Positions 35,582-45,505 of a stretch of 64,000 nt of DNA are shown piece by piece; within the stretch, counting starts at the first letter, position 1; every line of letters begins with the position of its first letter. The position numbers were made by a program, and so were the translations under genes. A model generated the notes under the pieces. That model worked only from the letters and a program-made list of their open reading frames with translations. It was not told the origin of the DNA and did not search any database. The DNA comes from Halomonas sp. GFAJ-1 (GTDB lineage: Bacteria > Pseudomonadota > Gammaproteobacteria > Pseudomonadales > Halomonadaceae): positions 2,356,001 to 2,420,000 of the forward strand of contig CP016490.1 of assembly GCA_002966495.1 (NCBI GenBank), in the 5' to 3' direction.

Positions 35582-36538
35582 ATGAGTGTAATGGTAAAAC
35601 GACGAGTTCATGTCGCGGCGGCTGCAATGATTAGCGCCGATCAAAAGCAAGTGTTAATAGCGCGTCGGCCTTCAAACGTCGATCACGGCGGCCTGTGGGA
35701 ATTTCCCGGCGGCAAGCTGGCGCCCTATGAAACTGGGCTGGAAGGGCTTAAGCGTGAGTTACATGAAGAGCTAGGCGTTGAAATTGTACGCGCTCGGCCG
35801 CTGATTCGTATTCACCACGAGTACCCTGATAAGCATATCCTGCTGGATGTTTGGCAAGTTCAGGAGTTTGCCGGCGAACCCTTTGGGCGCGAAGGTCAGG
35901 CGGTGCGCTGGGTACCCATGGAGGAGTTGGCAAACTATCCCTTCCCTGCGGCTAATCTGCCGATTTTACGGGCAGTCATGCTGCCCACTGACTATTTAAT
36001 TACCGGTGAAGAGGCAGATGAAGAGCGCTTTGAGGCCCTTCTAGAGCGGGCACTACGAGAAGATGGCATACGCCTTGTTCAGCTGCGTGCCAAGGAGCTA
36101 GATACAGCCGCTTACCTTGCACGGGCAGAACGTGCCTTAGCGCTTTGCCGTCAGCACGATGCTCGTCTTGTGCTTAATGCGGACCCCGCGCTGCTTGATG
36201 AGGTGGACGCCGATGGCATTCACTTGACCAGTGAGCGTTTAATGAATATTGATCGTCGACCGATAGCCGAGAGCAAGTGGCTCTCTGCCTCGACCCACGA
36301 TCAGGCGCAGCTCTCTAAAGCGGCGGTGCTAGGCTGCGACTTCGTAACCCTTTCGCCGCTGCGCACTACGCCTTCGCACCCTGAAGTGGCGCCCCTCGGC
36401 TGGCACGATTTCCAGCAGCTCGTTGAGCGCGCGGGCATGCCGGTGTTTGCGCTGGGCGGCATGACGCGCTTTGATGCTAACCACGCCCGCGCTGTAGGTG
36501 CCCAAGGGATTGCCTCGATTCGTGATTTTTGGAAATAA
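35582..36538 (+). CDS. mutT: MutT 8-oxo-dGTP diphosphatase fused to a ThiE-like domain
   Basis: A 318-residue two-domain protein. The N-terminal Nudix domain carries the complete box G44-x5-E50-x7-R58-E-L-x-E62-E63-x-G65 and should sanitise oxidised guanine nucleotides. From about residue 135 a thiamine-phosphate-synthase-like TIM barrel follows (IRLVQLRAKELD, HLTSERL, FVTLSPLRTTPSHP, PVFALGGM). This MutT-ThiE fusion is common in Pseudomonas relatives; the role of the second domain is not established. ATG 35582 is used; ATG 35591 is also possible. Confidence 0.93.
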   Translation: MSVMVKRRVHVAAAAMISADQKQVLIARRPSNVDHGGLWEFPGGKLAPYETGLEGLKRELHEELGVEIVRARPLIRIHHEYPDKHILLDVWQVQEFAGEPFGREGQAVRWVPMEELANYPFPAANLPILRAVMLPTDYLITGEEADEERFEALLERALREDGIRLVQLRAKELDTAAYLARAERALALCRQHDARLVLNADPALLDEVDADGIHLTSERLMNIDRRPIAESKWLSASTHDQAQLSKAAVLGCDFVTLSPLRTTPSHPEVAPLGWHDFQQLVERAGMPVFALGGMTRFDANHARAVGAQGIASIRDFWK

Positions 36539-36566
36539 GCTGACCTTTCTAATGGGTTAGCTAAAC

Positions 36567-36603
36567 AAAACGCCTGCTCCAGAGATGGAGCAGGCGTTTT
36601 TCT
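36567..36603. terminator. Bidirectional terminator between mutT and aguB
   Basis: A 10-bp stem (36571-36580 with 36587-36596, AGAGAT loop) flanked by AAAA on the left and TTTTT on the right. It serves the convergent mutT and aguB genes. Confidence 0.93.
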
Positions 36604-36623
36604 TAGCCTAGGAAAACGCTGTG

Positions 36624-37526
36624 CTAGTCGCGGTAGCGGCGGGTTAAATCCCCGTAAGCGTCGATCCTGCGGTCGCGCAGGTAGGGCCAAATGCGACGGG
36701 TATGCTCGCTGCGTGCCATATTAATCTCGACCACGAGCTGTTGGGTGTCTTCGCCCGCGTGGGCCAGTAGCTCCCCTTGGGGGCCGCATACAAAGCTGCC
36801 ACCCCAAAACGCAATACCGTCACCAACACCCGATTGATCAGCCTCAAAGCCTACTCGGTTAGCGACCAATACCGGCAAGCCGTTAGCGACGCCATGTGCT
36901 CGCTGGATAAGGGTCCAAGCGTCTTTTTGGCGGGCTTTTTCTGCATCGTCATCGTTAGGGTCCCAGCCAATAGCCGTGGGATAGAGCAGCAGGTCTGCAC
37001 CTGCTAGTGCCATTAAACGAGCGGCTTCCGGGTACCATTGGTCCCAGCACACCAGAACGCCCAACCGGCCAACCGAGGTGTCGATAGGGGTGAAACCCTC
37101 TCCCCGGACGTCGTCTACATCACCTGGGGTGAAGTAGAATTTTTCATAAAATGCTGGGTCATCGGGTATATGCATCTTGCGATACTGACCAACGCGCCCC
37201 TGGGCGCGATCGTAGACCACTGCTGTATTGTGATATAGCCCAGGTGCGCGACGCTCAAACAGCGAACCCACCAGCACAATATCCAGCTCTTTCGCCAGCG
37301 CCGCTAAGCGTTGACCCGTCGGCCCATCAAGCGGCTCGGCCAAGTCAAACAGTGCTGGGTCTTCGTATTGGCAAAAATAGTGGGTAGCGTGAAGCTCTTG
37401 TAGCAGCACTAACTGGGCACCTTGCGCAACAGCGTCGCGGATACCCGCTTCGCTTGTGGCAAGGCTGCGTGCTTTATCAGGCCACGCGGGCTGTTGGACG
37501 ACACCCACGATAAGCGTATGCGTCAT
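36624..37526 (-). CDS. aguB: N-carbamoylputrescine amidohydrolase AguB
   Basis: A 300-residue nitrilase-superfamily enzyme that turns N-carbamoylputrescine into putrescine, CO2 and ammonia. The catalytic triad is visible as E44 (LLQELHATHYF), K117 (QYRKMHIPDD) and C160 (VLVCWDQWYPEAARL). It lies 9 bases after aguA, so both steps from agmatine to putrescine form one operon. The specificity call rests on this pairing and on close family sequence. Confidence 0.93.
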   Translation of the reverse strand: MTHTLIVGVVQQPAWPDKARSLATSEAGIRDAVAQGAQLVLLQELHATHYFCQYEDPALFDLAEPLDGPTGQRLAALAKELDIVLVGSLFERRAPGLYHNTAVVYDRAQGRVGQYRKMHIPDDPAFYEKFYFTPGDVDDVRGEGFTPIDTSVGRLGVLVCWDQWYPEAARLMALAGADLLLYPTAIGWDPNDDDAEKARQKDAWTLIQRAHGVANGLPVLVANRVGFEADQSGVGDGIAFWGGSFVCGPQGELLAHAGEDTQQLVVEINMARSEHTRRIWPYLRDRRIDAYGDLTRRYRD

Positions 37527-37535
37527 AATAGCTCC

Positions 37536-38606
37536 TTACGATTCAAGGGTGACTGGAGTAAGGGTGCCTTTCGGCAGTTGCATGGTTAAGCAGTGCAGGC
37601 TGCCATGCTGACGAATCACGCTTGCGCACTCAATGGGTATCAGCGTGTGGTCAGGGAATGCCTGGGTTAGCGCCTGTAGCGCGACCATATCGGCGGGGTC
37701 GCCGTAAGTAGGTACCAAAACGGCCTGATTGATGATTAAAAAGTTAGCGTAGGTCGCCGGTAAACGATGGCCATCATCCGGGTCAAAACATGCTTGCGGC
37801 CAGGGTAAAGGGATAAGGTTATAAGGCGCGCCGTTGCGTTGACGAAATGCCTTAAGCTCCTGCTCCATCGCCTTAAGAGCGGCATGGTGGGGATCGCTGG
37901 GGTCATCGCAGGTCACGTACGCAATGGTTGAAGGGTTGCAAAAGCGCGCCAGGGTATCAATGTGGCTATCGGTGTCGTCGCCTTCTAGGTGCCCATTGGC
38001 CAGCCATAGAACGCGGTCAACGCCAAAGTCCTCGGCCAACATTGTTTCTATATCGCTGCGGGAGTGCGTTGGGTTGCGATTGGGGTTAAGCAGGCAGGCC
38101 TCGGTGGTTAGTAGAGTGCCTTCGCCGTCCGTTTCAATACCGCCACCTTCAAGAACCAGCTCCCGAGAGGCGACTGGGCAGGCCCACACGCCCGCATCCG
38201 CTAGCCACAGGGTCAACTGATTGTCGTGCTCAGCGGGAAATTTTCCGCCCCAGCCGGTAAAGGTGTAGTCCAACAGCAGCGGCTGATTGTCTTCATCTAT
38301 GACGGTAATCGGCCCGTGGTCTCGCGCCCATGTATCGTCGGTGGGCGCAACCACCAGTAGCAGCTGATGTTTGCTAATACCATAGGCGGCAAACGTCGCG
38401 GCTAGACGCGCGCGTGTTGCCTCATCAGGGAGGCTGATCAGCACGCGCTGGTAGCGTGCTGTGGCAATAACAATACGTTCAAGCGTCGCTTCGATACGCG
38501 ATAATAAAGGCGCCCAATCACCGTCTGAGCGGGGCCAGGTAAGCTGAAGGCCATCTTGGGGGTGCCATTCCGGCAGCAGGCGATGCGTCTTGGTAGCCAA
38601 CGTCAC
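37536..38606 (-). CDS. aguA: Agmatine deiminase AguA
   Basis: A 356-residue deiminase of the peptidyl-arginine-deiminase fold that converts agmatine to N-carbamoylputrescine. The sequence GHLEGDDTDSHIDTLARF carries the conserved acidic and histidine residues. The catalytic cysteine is C339 in GSLHCLTMQLPKG. It starts with GTG after a weak AAGAG. It is first in the aguA-aguB operon and divergent from the lol genes; about 200 bases separate them with no obvious terminator. Confidence 0.94.
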   Translation of the reverse strand: MTLATKTHRLLPEWHPQDGLQLTWPRSDGDWAPLLSRIEATLERIVIATARYQRVLISLPDEATRARLAATFAAYGISKHQLLLVVAPTDDTWARDHGPITVIDEDNQPLLLDYTFTGWGGKFPAEHDNQLTLWLADAGVWACPVASRELVLEGGGIETDGEGTLLTTEACLLNPNRNPTHSRSDIETMLAEDFGVDRVLWLANGHLEGDDTDSHIDTLARFCNPSTIAYVTCDDPSDPHHAALKAMEQELKAFRQRNGAPYNLIPLPWPQACFDPDDGHRLPATYANFLIINQAVLVPTYGDPADMVALQALTQAFPDHTLIPIECASVIRQHGSLHCLTMQLPKGTLTPVTLES

Positions 38607-38805
38607 AGATGCTCTTAATAGAAGTAAAAAGACTTACCCTTGGGGCAAGAGGAACCGGCGCAATGTAGGGGCTTGCCCAGAAACATGCAAGCCTTACCTT
38701 GATATAGGGAACGGCTTTGCTCGATACCGCTCTAAGGCTGCGTTTGCACATGCAGCCCTGCTAAAAAAACCGTACCATGGGCGCTTATTATTAAGGAAGA
38801 CTGCC

Positions 38806-40047
38806 ATGCTTGATCGTTTGCCTTTTCTGGTGGGGCTGCGCTATGTGCGCGCTAAACGCCGGAACCACTTTATTTCGTTTATCTCCTTAACCTCAATGCT
38901 GGGCCTTATGCTCGGTGTGGCAGTACTGATTTTAGTGCTGTCGGTAATGAATGGCTTTGATCATGAGCTGCGAACCCGCATTTTGGGTATGGTGCCCCAC
39001 ACCAAAATTGAGGCGCAGGAAGGGTTGGTGGAGTGGGAGGCACTTGCTGAACAGCTAGTTGAGCGTGAGCGGGTAATCGGCGCGGCCCCTTTTATTGAAC
39101 AGCAGGGTATGTTCTCCGCTGGCGGGCGTAATCAGGGGGCCATGGTGAACGGCATCCACCCTGATTGGGAAGGGCAAGTGTCTATTATTGGCAAACATAT
39201 GCGCCAGGGCGAGTTAGCCGACTTAGTGCCTGGGGAGTGGAACGTAGTGCTGGGTTCAATGCTGGCGCGTCGTCTAGGCGTTGGCGTGGGCGACCGGGTC
39301 ACGCTGTTAGTGCCCGAAGCCTCAATTACGCCGGCGGGTGTGTTTCCGCGCTTAAAGCGCTTTACGGTAAGCGGGATTTTTAGCGTGGGTGCCGATTTAG
39401 ATGCCAACCTGGCCTACGCCAATATTTATGATATGCAAACGCTGGCGCGGTTGGGTGATGCCGTTGGGGGGCTGCGTCTCGAACTTGACGATCTTTTCCT
39501 TGCCGGTAGTGAAACCCAAGCGATTGTGAACGAACTAGGATCCGGGTATCGCGGTACTGACTGGACATTTTCCCATGGCAGCCTTTTCCAGGCGATCCAA
39601 ATGGAGAAGCGCATGATTGCGCTGCTGCTCACCGTTATTATCGCTGTTGCTGCGTTTAACATTGTATCAACACTGGTCATGGTGGTGACCGACAAGCGCG
39701 CTGACATTGCCATTTTGCGCACCATCGGGGCGACGCCGCGTTCGATCATGGGTATTTTCATTGTTCAAGGCTTGGCAATTGGTTTGATTGGTATTGCGGT
39801 GGGCGTCGGGGTCGGGATTTTATTGGCTCTAACGATCTCTGACTTGATCGGCTGGTTTGAGGGTGTGCTGGGTATTCAATTCCTGGATGCTGGCGTTTAC
39901 TTTATTAGCGACCTGCCTTCCCGCTTACACTGGGCAGATGTAAGGGATATCGTAGTGGCTGCTTTCGGGCTTACGTTCCTCTCGACGCTGTACCCTGCCT
40001 GGCGGGCGGCGCGTGTTCAGCCTGCGGACGTATTGCGCTATGAATAA
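38806..40047 (+). CDS. lolC: Lipoprotein-releasing ABC transporter permease (LolC/E family)
   Basis: A 413-residue permease with one N-terminal and three C-terminal membrane helices around a periplasmic domain. The family start LPFLVGLRYVRAKRRNHFISFISLTSMLG and the end LYPAWRAARVQPADVLRYE are typical. It extracts mature lipoproteins from the inner membrane for LolA. No second lolE-like gene follows lolD here, so it may act as a homodimer (a LolF-type system). The ATG at 38806 follows AAGGAAG; a longer open frame upstream is not homologous. Confidence 0.9.
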   Translation: MLDRLPFLVGLRYVRAKRRNHFISFISLTSMLGLMLGVAVLILVLSVMNGFDHELRTRILGMVPHTKIEAQEGLVEWEALAEQLVERERVIGAAPFIEQQGMFSAGGRNQGAMVNGIHPDWEGQVSIIGKHMRQGELADLVPGEWNVVLGSMLARRLGVGVGDRVTLLVPEASITPAGVFPRLKRFTVSGIFSVGADLDANLAYANIYDMQTLARLGDAVGGLRLELDDLFLAGSETQAIVNELGSGYRGTDWTFSHGSLFQAIQMEKRMIALLLTVIIAVAAFNIVSTLVMVVTDKRADIAILRTIGATPRSIMGIFIVQGLAIGLIGIAVGVGVGILLALTISDLIGWFEGVLGIQFLDAGVYFISDLPSRLHWADVRDIVVAAFGLTFLSTLYPAWRAARVQPADVLRYE

Positions 40048-40057
40048 GGATGATTTA

Positions 40058-40774
40058 ATGACCTCATCGATACCGCAGCCAGGGGCAATTATGTTGCAGT
40101 GCCAAGGCTTGACGCGAGTCTACAGTGAAGGCCCACAAGACCTTACCGTGCTTGACCAGCTTGATTTACAGGTGCGCGCTGGCGAGCGCGTTGCCATTGT
40201 GGGTAGTTCGGGCTCAGGTAAGACAACGCTGCTCAATTTGCTCGGCGGCCTTGATCGGCCAAGTGGCGGTAGCGTGGTGATTGCCGGGGAGCCGCTATCA
40301 GGTCTTAATGAAGCGGCATTGGGCAAGTTCCGTAACCGCTATATTGGCTTCGTTTACCAGTTCCACCACCTGCTAGCTGAGTTTAGCGCGGTGGAGAACG
40401 CTGCGTTGCCGCTGATCATTCGCGGTCAGCCCAAGAAGGTGGCGGAGCAGCGGGCCATGCAGTTGCTGGAGCGGGTGGGCATGAAGGCGAGGGCTGATCA
40501 TAAACCTGGCGAGCTTTCTGGAGGCGAGCGCCAGCGTGTTGCCATTGCTCGGGCCTTGGTAACCGACCCAAGCCTTGTATTAATGGATGAACCCACCGGC
40601 AACTTGGATCAAACCACGGCGAGCACGATTTTAGCGCTGATGGATCAACTGGCTAAAGAGAGCGCCTGCGCCTTTGTGATTGTGACCCACGATGTAGCGC
40701 TTGCGGCCCATCAAGACCGCGTTTTGAAGCTTGATGGGGGCCAGTTAGTGGAACAAATTGACGTGACTGCGTAG
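40058..40774 (+). CDS. lolD: Lipoprotein-releasing ABC transporter ATPase LolD
   Basis: A 238-residue ABC ATPase energising lipoprotein release. The Walker A loop GSSGSGKTT spans residues 49-57, followed by the signature ELSGGERQRVAIARAL and Walker B LVLMDEPTGNLD. AAGGA at 40046-40050, overlapping the permease stop, is well spaced for ATG 40058. An in-frame ATG at 40040 would lie before that site. It is the second gene of the lol operon. Confidence 0.93.
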   Translation: MTSSIPQPGAIMLQCQGLTRVYSEGPQDLTVLDQLDLQVRAGERVAIVGSSGSGKTTLLNLLGGLDRPSGGSVVIAGEPLSGLNEAALGKFRNRYIGFVYQFHHLLAEFSAVENAALPLIIRGQPKKVAEQRAMQLLERVGMKARADHKPGELSGGERQRVAIARALVTDPSLVLMDEPTGNLDQTTASTILALMDQLAKESACAFVIVTHDVALAAHQDRVLKLDGGQLVEQIDVTA

Positions 40775-40796
40775 GCCGTCTCAGCGAGTTTTTACG

Positions 40797-41348
40797 CTAC
40801 TCGTCAAACTCTGATTCAATTTGTGCTCTACGCTGCCGCCTCTTCAGGCGGCGGCGTTTCCAGTTATGGGACACATGCCAGCGCCATATCAAGCGAATAC
40901 CAACGTTAGCGACAACCGCTAGTACCACCGCCGTCATCAATGACCCCACCATTAAGGGCGGCATGATGTCGTGCATTTGCTCGGCAATCCAACGGGTTGA
41001 AATGCGTGAAGGGGCCTCTCGCACCGGGGCGCCTAATAGAAAGGTGCCCACGCGGTAGTTAAAATAAAATATCAACGGCATGGTAAGTGGATTGGTAATC
41101 CATACCAGACCGACAGAAAGCGCTAAGTTGCAACGACTAAGGCGTGCGCCCAACGCAGCTACCACCATCTGAAACGGGATAGGTAGCATGGCGCAAAATA
41201 GCCCTACGCTGAAGGCGTTGGCAACGCTTCGTCGAGTTAAAAGCCATAATCCAGGGTCGGCAATGAGCGGCGCCATAAAACGTAACGAACGCTGGCGTCT
41301 TAGCGTGTCTGGTTTAGGCATGTAGCGCTGCAGGAAACGCCGCGGCAT
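40797..41348 (-). CDS. DUF2062 membrane protein
   Basis: A 183-residue inner-membrane protein of the DUF2062 family, with two or three hydrophobic stretches (VANAFSVGLFCAMLPIPFQMVVAALGA, LALSVGLVWITNPLTMPLIFYF, LMTAVVLAVVANVGIRLIW) and a very basic C-terminus (KRRRLKRRQRRAQ). The function is unknown. It lies convergent to lolD and divergent from comEC, as next to comEC in Pseudomonas. Confidence 0.85.
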   Translation of the reverse strand: MPRRFLQRYMPKPDTLRRQRSLRFMAPLIADPGLWLLTRRSVANAFSVGLFCAMLPIPFQMVVAALGARLSRCNLALSVGLVWITNPLTMPLIFYFNYRVGTFLLGAPVREAPSRISTRWIAEQMHDIMPPLMVGSLMTAVVLAVVANVGIRLIWRWHVSHNWKRRRLKRRQRRAQIESEFDE

Positions 41349-41444
41349 GTCATATACTCTTGCGATTGATGCGCCCTATTATCCATATAGCGAAGTGCTT
41401 CGGCTATGCCATAGGCGTTAATGATCTAACACCAAGGAGAGGTG

Positions 41445-43712
41445 ATGCGTTTAGGCGTTGCGGTACCCGCTGCATTGGCAACCCTAATCGGCGTACTGTT
41501 GGCAGGGTGGAGTGGTGCAGAGGGGCACTTTTTGCCCTGGCTCAGCATTATCTTGGTGAGTCTCCTGTGGCTAACGTTAGGGCGCCCTAAGCTATTGATA
41601 TGGCTTTTAATTGGCGGCTTTGCATTTGTCAGCGTGCAGCAAGAGTGGGGGCGACGTTTGCCGCCAGGTCTAAGTGGTGAAGACGTTACCCTGCAGGCGC
41701 GCATACTAAGCGTTCAGCGCGAAGAAGGCTCGTCACGTATGCGGCTAGCGGTCGAGAAGTGTCGGGCACCCGTGAACCTTCCAAACTGTGATTCACTGCG
41801 CCGCGTACGCGTCAGTGCTTACGGCGAGCATGCCTATCAAGCGGGTGAGCGTTGGCAAATGACGCTACGACTACGCCCACCTCGCGGTTTTGCCAATCCC
41901 GATACGTTTAATTTTGAACGATGGCTATGGCGGGAAGGTATCCATGCCACGGGGTATGTGCGTCAGGACCCCGCTCCACAACGATTAGCTACCGCGGCCC
42001 CTGGGCTGCGCCAAAAAGCGCTTGCTATGCTGGCTAGCCAGCCCCTTGAAGCTCGCACCCAGCGCTGGCTAGCCGCGCTTACCCTAGGCGAGAGCGGCCA
42101 ATTGACCCAAGATGACTGGGCGCTTCTAAACGCCACGGGTACCACGCATCTGGTGGTTATTTCTGGTTTGCATGTGGGTTTAGTCGCGTCGTTTACGCTG
42201 CTGTTAGCACGTTGGGCGGCGCGGTTACTGTCACCGACTAACTGGCGGCTGCGTGCCTGGCCATGGTGGCTGGCGGGGGCTGCGGCAGTGGGGTATGCCA
42301 CGTTAGCTGGGCTGGCACCGCCAGCAACGCGCGCCATGGTGATGACGCTTTTGGGACTGTGGGTACTTAGCGGTCGGCATTCTCCCGGCGCTTGGCAGGC
42401 GTGGTGGCTAGCGCTGGCGCTGATTTTGGTGGTGAACCCGCTGTCGTTCTGGCGTCCTGGGCTTTGGCTTTCCTTTATTGCCGTGGGCTGGCTAATCATC
42501 ATCTGGCAGGGGAGGCAGCGACCCAGCGGGATAAAAGGGTGGTGCTGGGCTTTACTGCGCTCACAATTATTGTTGGCACCGTTAATGGCCGCAGCAGTGT
42601 TGCTGGCCTTTGGGCGTGTGGCGCCTGCTGCCCCGCTCATCAACCTGGTTGCCGTGCCTTGGGTGAGTTCCGTTATGGTGCCCAGTGCGCTGTTAGGGTG
42701 GCTGCTTGCTCCGTTGCCGGGTGTTGGACAGTTAATGTGGTGGGGGTTTGAGCAAGCGCTCGCCGTGTTTCATCAGCTGTTAGTCATAGCCGTTCGATAT
42801 GCGCCGCTGTGGGAGCCTGCGCCTGCACTTGTTTATCCGCTTGCGGGGGCGTTGCTGCTGTTCGCCCTATGCTGGGGCTTGCCGGGCATACCGCGCTGGC
42901 TACGCTTTAGCGCGACGTTGCTCACTGGCTTACTACCTTGGGCCCCGCTGGAACAAACGCTGCCCTCAGGGGAGCTTCGCGTGACGGTATATGATGTGGG
43001 CCAAGGGCAGTTAATTGAATTGCGTAGCGCCACGCATCGCATGCTTTACGACACAGGCCCACGCTTTCGTAGCGGCTTTATGCCGTTGCAAACGCTCTGG
43101 CCAGCAGGGCAGCAGTTTAATCAAGTCATGGTCAGTCATGCCGATATGGATCATGCGGGTGGGGTAAAAAGCCTGCTAGACGATCATCAGGTTAACCAGT
43201 GGTTGGCGCCCTCGGGGGAATCGCTGCCGGTTGAGGCGACAGCCTGCGAGCGTGGGCAGCAGTGGCAGTACGACGGCATTGAGTATCGCGTGCTTTGGCC
43301 CCCGGCGGGTGAAAATACGCTATCGGCGAATGATCGTTCCTGTGTGCTGGAAGTAAGCGTAGGTGAGCAGCGTTTGCTGATCACCGGGGATGTTGGGCGT
43401 GATATCGAAAGGCGCTTCGTGGCTGATCTGACGCCGCCCATCAGTGTATTAGTCGCAGGGCACCATGGTAGTCATACAAGCTCAGGCGTGCAGTTTGTGC
43501 GCATGAGTCGCCCCCTCAATGTGATTTTTAGTGCTGGGCGAGATAATGCCTTTAATCACCCTGTGGATGACGTGGTACGCCGGTTTCGTGACCAAGAGAG
43601 CTGTATGTGGAGTACCGCTCATGATGGAGCGCTTCGCTTTACGCTGCAGGCTAACCAGCCTGTAGAGGTTATTCCTTGGCGAAAGCTGCACGGAGGTCGT
43701 AAGCGGTGTTGA
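41445..43712 (+). CDS. comEC: DNA uptake channel ComEC/Rec2
   Basis: A 755-residue protein thought to form the inner-membrane channel for DNA during natural transformation. It has N-terminal membrane helices and an OB-like DUF4131 region (about 60-170), then the competence domain with TGTTHLVVISGLHVGLVAS. The C-terminal metallo-beta-lactamase domain contains VSHADMDHAGG, LLITGDVG and VAGHHGSHTSS, with the metal ligands intact. AAGGAG supports ATG 41445 over the GTG three bases earlier. It looks functional, but transformation also needs genes not seen here. Confidence 0.93.
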   Translation: MRLGVAVPAALATLIGVLLAGWSGAEGHFLPWLSIILVSLLWLTLGRPKLLIWLLIGGFAFVSVQQEWGRRLPPGLSGEDVTLQARILSVQREEGSSRMRLAVEKCRAPVNLPNCDSLRRVRVSAYGEHAYQAGERWQMTLRLRPPRGFANPDTFNFERWLWREGIHATGYVRQDPAPQRLATAAPGLRQKALAMLASQPLEARTQRWLAALTLGESGQLTQDDWALLNATGTTHLVVISGLHVGLVASFTLLLARWAARLLSPTNWRLRAWPWWLAGAAAVGYATLAGLAPPATRAMVMTLLGLWVLSGRHSPGAWQAWWLALALILVVNPLSFWRPGLWLSFIAVGWLIIIWQGRQRPSGIKGWCWALLRSQLLLAPLMAAAVLLAFGRVAPAAPLINLVAVPWVSSVMVPSALLGWLLAPLPGVGQLMWWGFEQALAVFHQLLVIAVRYAPLWEPAPALVYPLAGALLLFALCWGLPGIPRWLRFSATLLTGLLPWAPLEQTLPSGELRVTVYDVGQGQLIELRSATHRMLYDTGPRFRSGFMPLQTLWPAGQQFNQVMVSHADMDHAGGVKSLLDDHQVNQWLAPSGESLPVEATACERGQQWQYDGIEYRVLWPPAGENTLSANDRSCVLEVSVGEQRLLITGDVGRDIERRFVADLTPPISVLVAGHHGSHTSSGVQFVRMSRPLNVIFSAGRDNAFNHPVDDVVRRFRDQESCMWSTAHDGALRFTLQANQPVEVIPWRKLHGGRKRC

Positions 43713-43768
43713 TGCGCCTCGCCATAAGGTAGAATTCTGCGCACTGCACACTATTGCCGGGAGCGCGT

Positions 43769-45505
43769 GTGACTGATTCAGGTTGGATTCTCTATAAACG
43801 GTTATTAGGCTACGTTAAACCGCATTGGCGTGCATTTGCGCTGGCGATCGTAGGCTTTGTGATTTATGCCGCTTCAAGTACTGCACTAGCAGAGATGATG
43901 AAACGGTTAATCGACGGTATTCAGCACCCTGATGCAGCCTTCAGGCTTTTCTTACCGCTGTTTGTCATTCTGATGTTTGCCTCCCGCGGGTTAGGCACTT
44001 TTTTAAGCACTTACTTTATGGCGTATGTGGGGCGCTACGTGATTCATACGTTGCGCTGCAACGTGTTTAACCACTTACTGCACTTGCCTGGACGCTTTTT
44101 TGATCACCACTCGAGTGGTCATCTGGTCTCTCGTGTTACCTATCATGTAGAGCAAGTGGCGGGTGCTGCCACCAATGCCGTTACGATTATTCTTCGCGAA
44201 GGGTTGTTCGTGGTAGGCCTGATTGGCTATTTGTTTTGGACAAACTGGATGCTGACGCTGCTGTTTTTGGCAGTAACCCCCCTTATTGCCGCAGTCGTCA
44301 GCTACGTGAGTAAGCGGTTTAGACGCATTTCTAAGCGCATCCAGCACTCCATGGGCGATGTTACCCACGTGGCGTCTGAGGCGCTCTCAGGCTATCGCGT
44401 GGTGCGCACTCACGGCGCCGAGCCTTATGAAAAACAGCGTTTTGAAAGGGTGAGTGAAGAGAACCGCCGTCAGAGTATGAAGGAGGCAATGACCCGCGCG
44501 GTGAGCTCGCCCGTTATCTTGATGCTGGTGGCTGTTTCCATGGCGCTGCTGGTGTGGATGGCGATGTCCCCAGCCCTGATGGCTGACATGACACCCGGCG
44601 AGTTTGTGGCGTTTATTACCGCTGCGGCGCTGATGATCAAGCCGGTGCGTCAGCTCACCGAAGTTAATAGCGAAATCCAAAAAGGCATTGCCGCCGCCTC
44701 TGAGCTATTTGGCTTGCTGGATTTATCCACTGAGCAAGATGAGGGCAAGAAGATTCCTCAGCGGTTAAACGGTGAGGTAGTGATTGATAACATCAGCTTT
44801 CGCTACGCGGACGACCAGCCCAATGTGCTCCATGGCATTACTCTTAACATAGCCCCCGGTGAGCTGGTGGCGATAGTGGGGCGCTCTGGCAGCGGGAAGT
44901 CAACGCTGGTCAGCTTGCTACCGCGGTTTTATCGTCCAAGCGAAGGGCGAATTTTGATCGATGGCATTGATGCCAATGAATATGCTCTTGGGCCGCTAAG
45001 ACAGCAGATCGGCCTAGTGTCTCAGCAGGTAACCCTGTTTAACGCCACTATTGCCGATAACATTGCTTACGGCGTTACCAACCCAGACCCTGCTGCCGTA
45101 GAAGCCGCTGCGCAAGCAGCCTATGCCAGCGAGTTTATTGAGAAGCTGCCCGAGGGGTACGCTACCGTAGTAGGGGAGAACGGCGTCATGCTTTCAGGTG
45201 GGCAGCGCCAGCGCTTAGCGATTGCCCGGGCGATTTTTAAAGACGCGCCTATCCTGATTTTGGACGAAGCCACTTCCGCTTTGGATACCGAGTCAGAGCG
45301 TTATATTCAGAAAGCTCTTGAGCGAGTATGTGAAGGCCGCACCACGCTGGTCATCGCCCACCGTCTCTCTACTATCGAGCGTGCTGACCGCATTCTGGTA
45401 ATGGATCAAGGGCGGATTATTGAACAGGGCTCGCATCAGGCGCTTTTGGAAGCCGGTGGTGCATACTCAGCGCTGCATCAGCTGCAGTTTCAGGAGAGTG
45501 AATGA
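43769..45505 (+). CDS. msbA: Lipid A flippase MsbA (ABC transporter)
   Basis: A 578-residue half-transporter that flips core lipid A across the inner membrane. Six membrane helices (about 20-310) precede one ATPase domain with Walker A GRSGSGKST, signature LSGGQRQRLAIARA and Walker B ILILDEATSALD. The start is the GTG at 43769 after GGGAG; the frame also extends to a TTG at 43754, before that site. It overlaps lpxK by 4 bases, the standard msbA-lpxK pair. Confidence 0.94.
   Translation: MTDSGWILYKRLLGYVKPHWRAFALAIVGFVIYAASSTALAEMMKRLIDGIQHPDAAFRLFLPLFVILMFASRGLGTFLSTYFMAYVGRYVIHTLRCNVFNHLLHLPGRFFDHHSSGHLVSRVTYHVEQVAGAATNAVTIILREGLFVVGLIGYLFWTNWMLTLLFLAVTPLIAAVVSYVSKRFRRISKRIQHSMGDVTHVASEALSGYRVVRTHGAEPYEKQRFERVSEENRRQSMKEAMTRAVSSPVILMLVAVSMALLVWMAMSPALMADMTPGEFVAFITAAALMIKPVRQLTEVNSEIQKGIAAASELFGLLDLSTEQDEGKKIPQRLNGEVVIDNISFRYADDQPNVLHGITLNIAPGELVAIVGRSGSGKSTLVSLLPRFYRPSEGRILIDGIDANEYALGPLRQQIGLVSQQVTLFNATIADNIAYGVTNPDPAAVEAAAQAAYASEFIEKLPEGYATVVGENGVMLSGGQRQRLAIARAIFKDAPILILDEATSALDTESERYIQKALERVCEGRTTLVIAHRLSTIERADRILVMDQGRIIEQGSHQALLEAGGAYSALHQLQFQESE

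Noticed and set aside
41963..42643. 226-codon frame antisense to comEC
   Set aside because: Complementary to membrane helices of a clear ComEC; no family resemblance or binding site.
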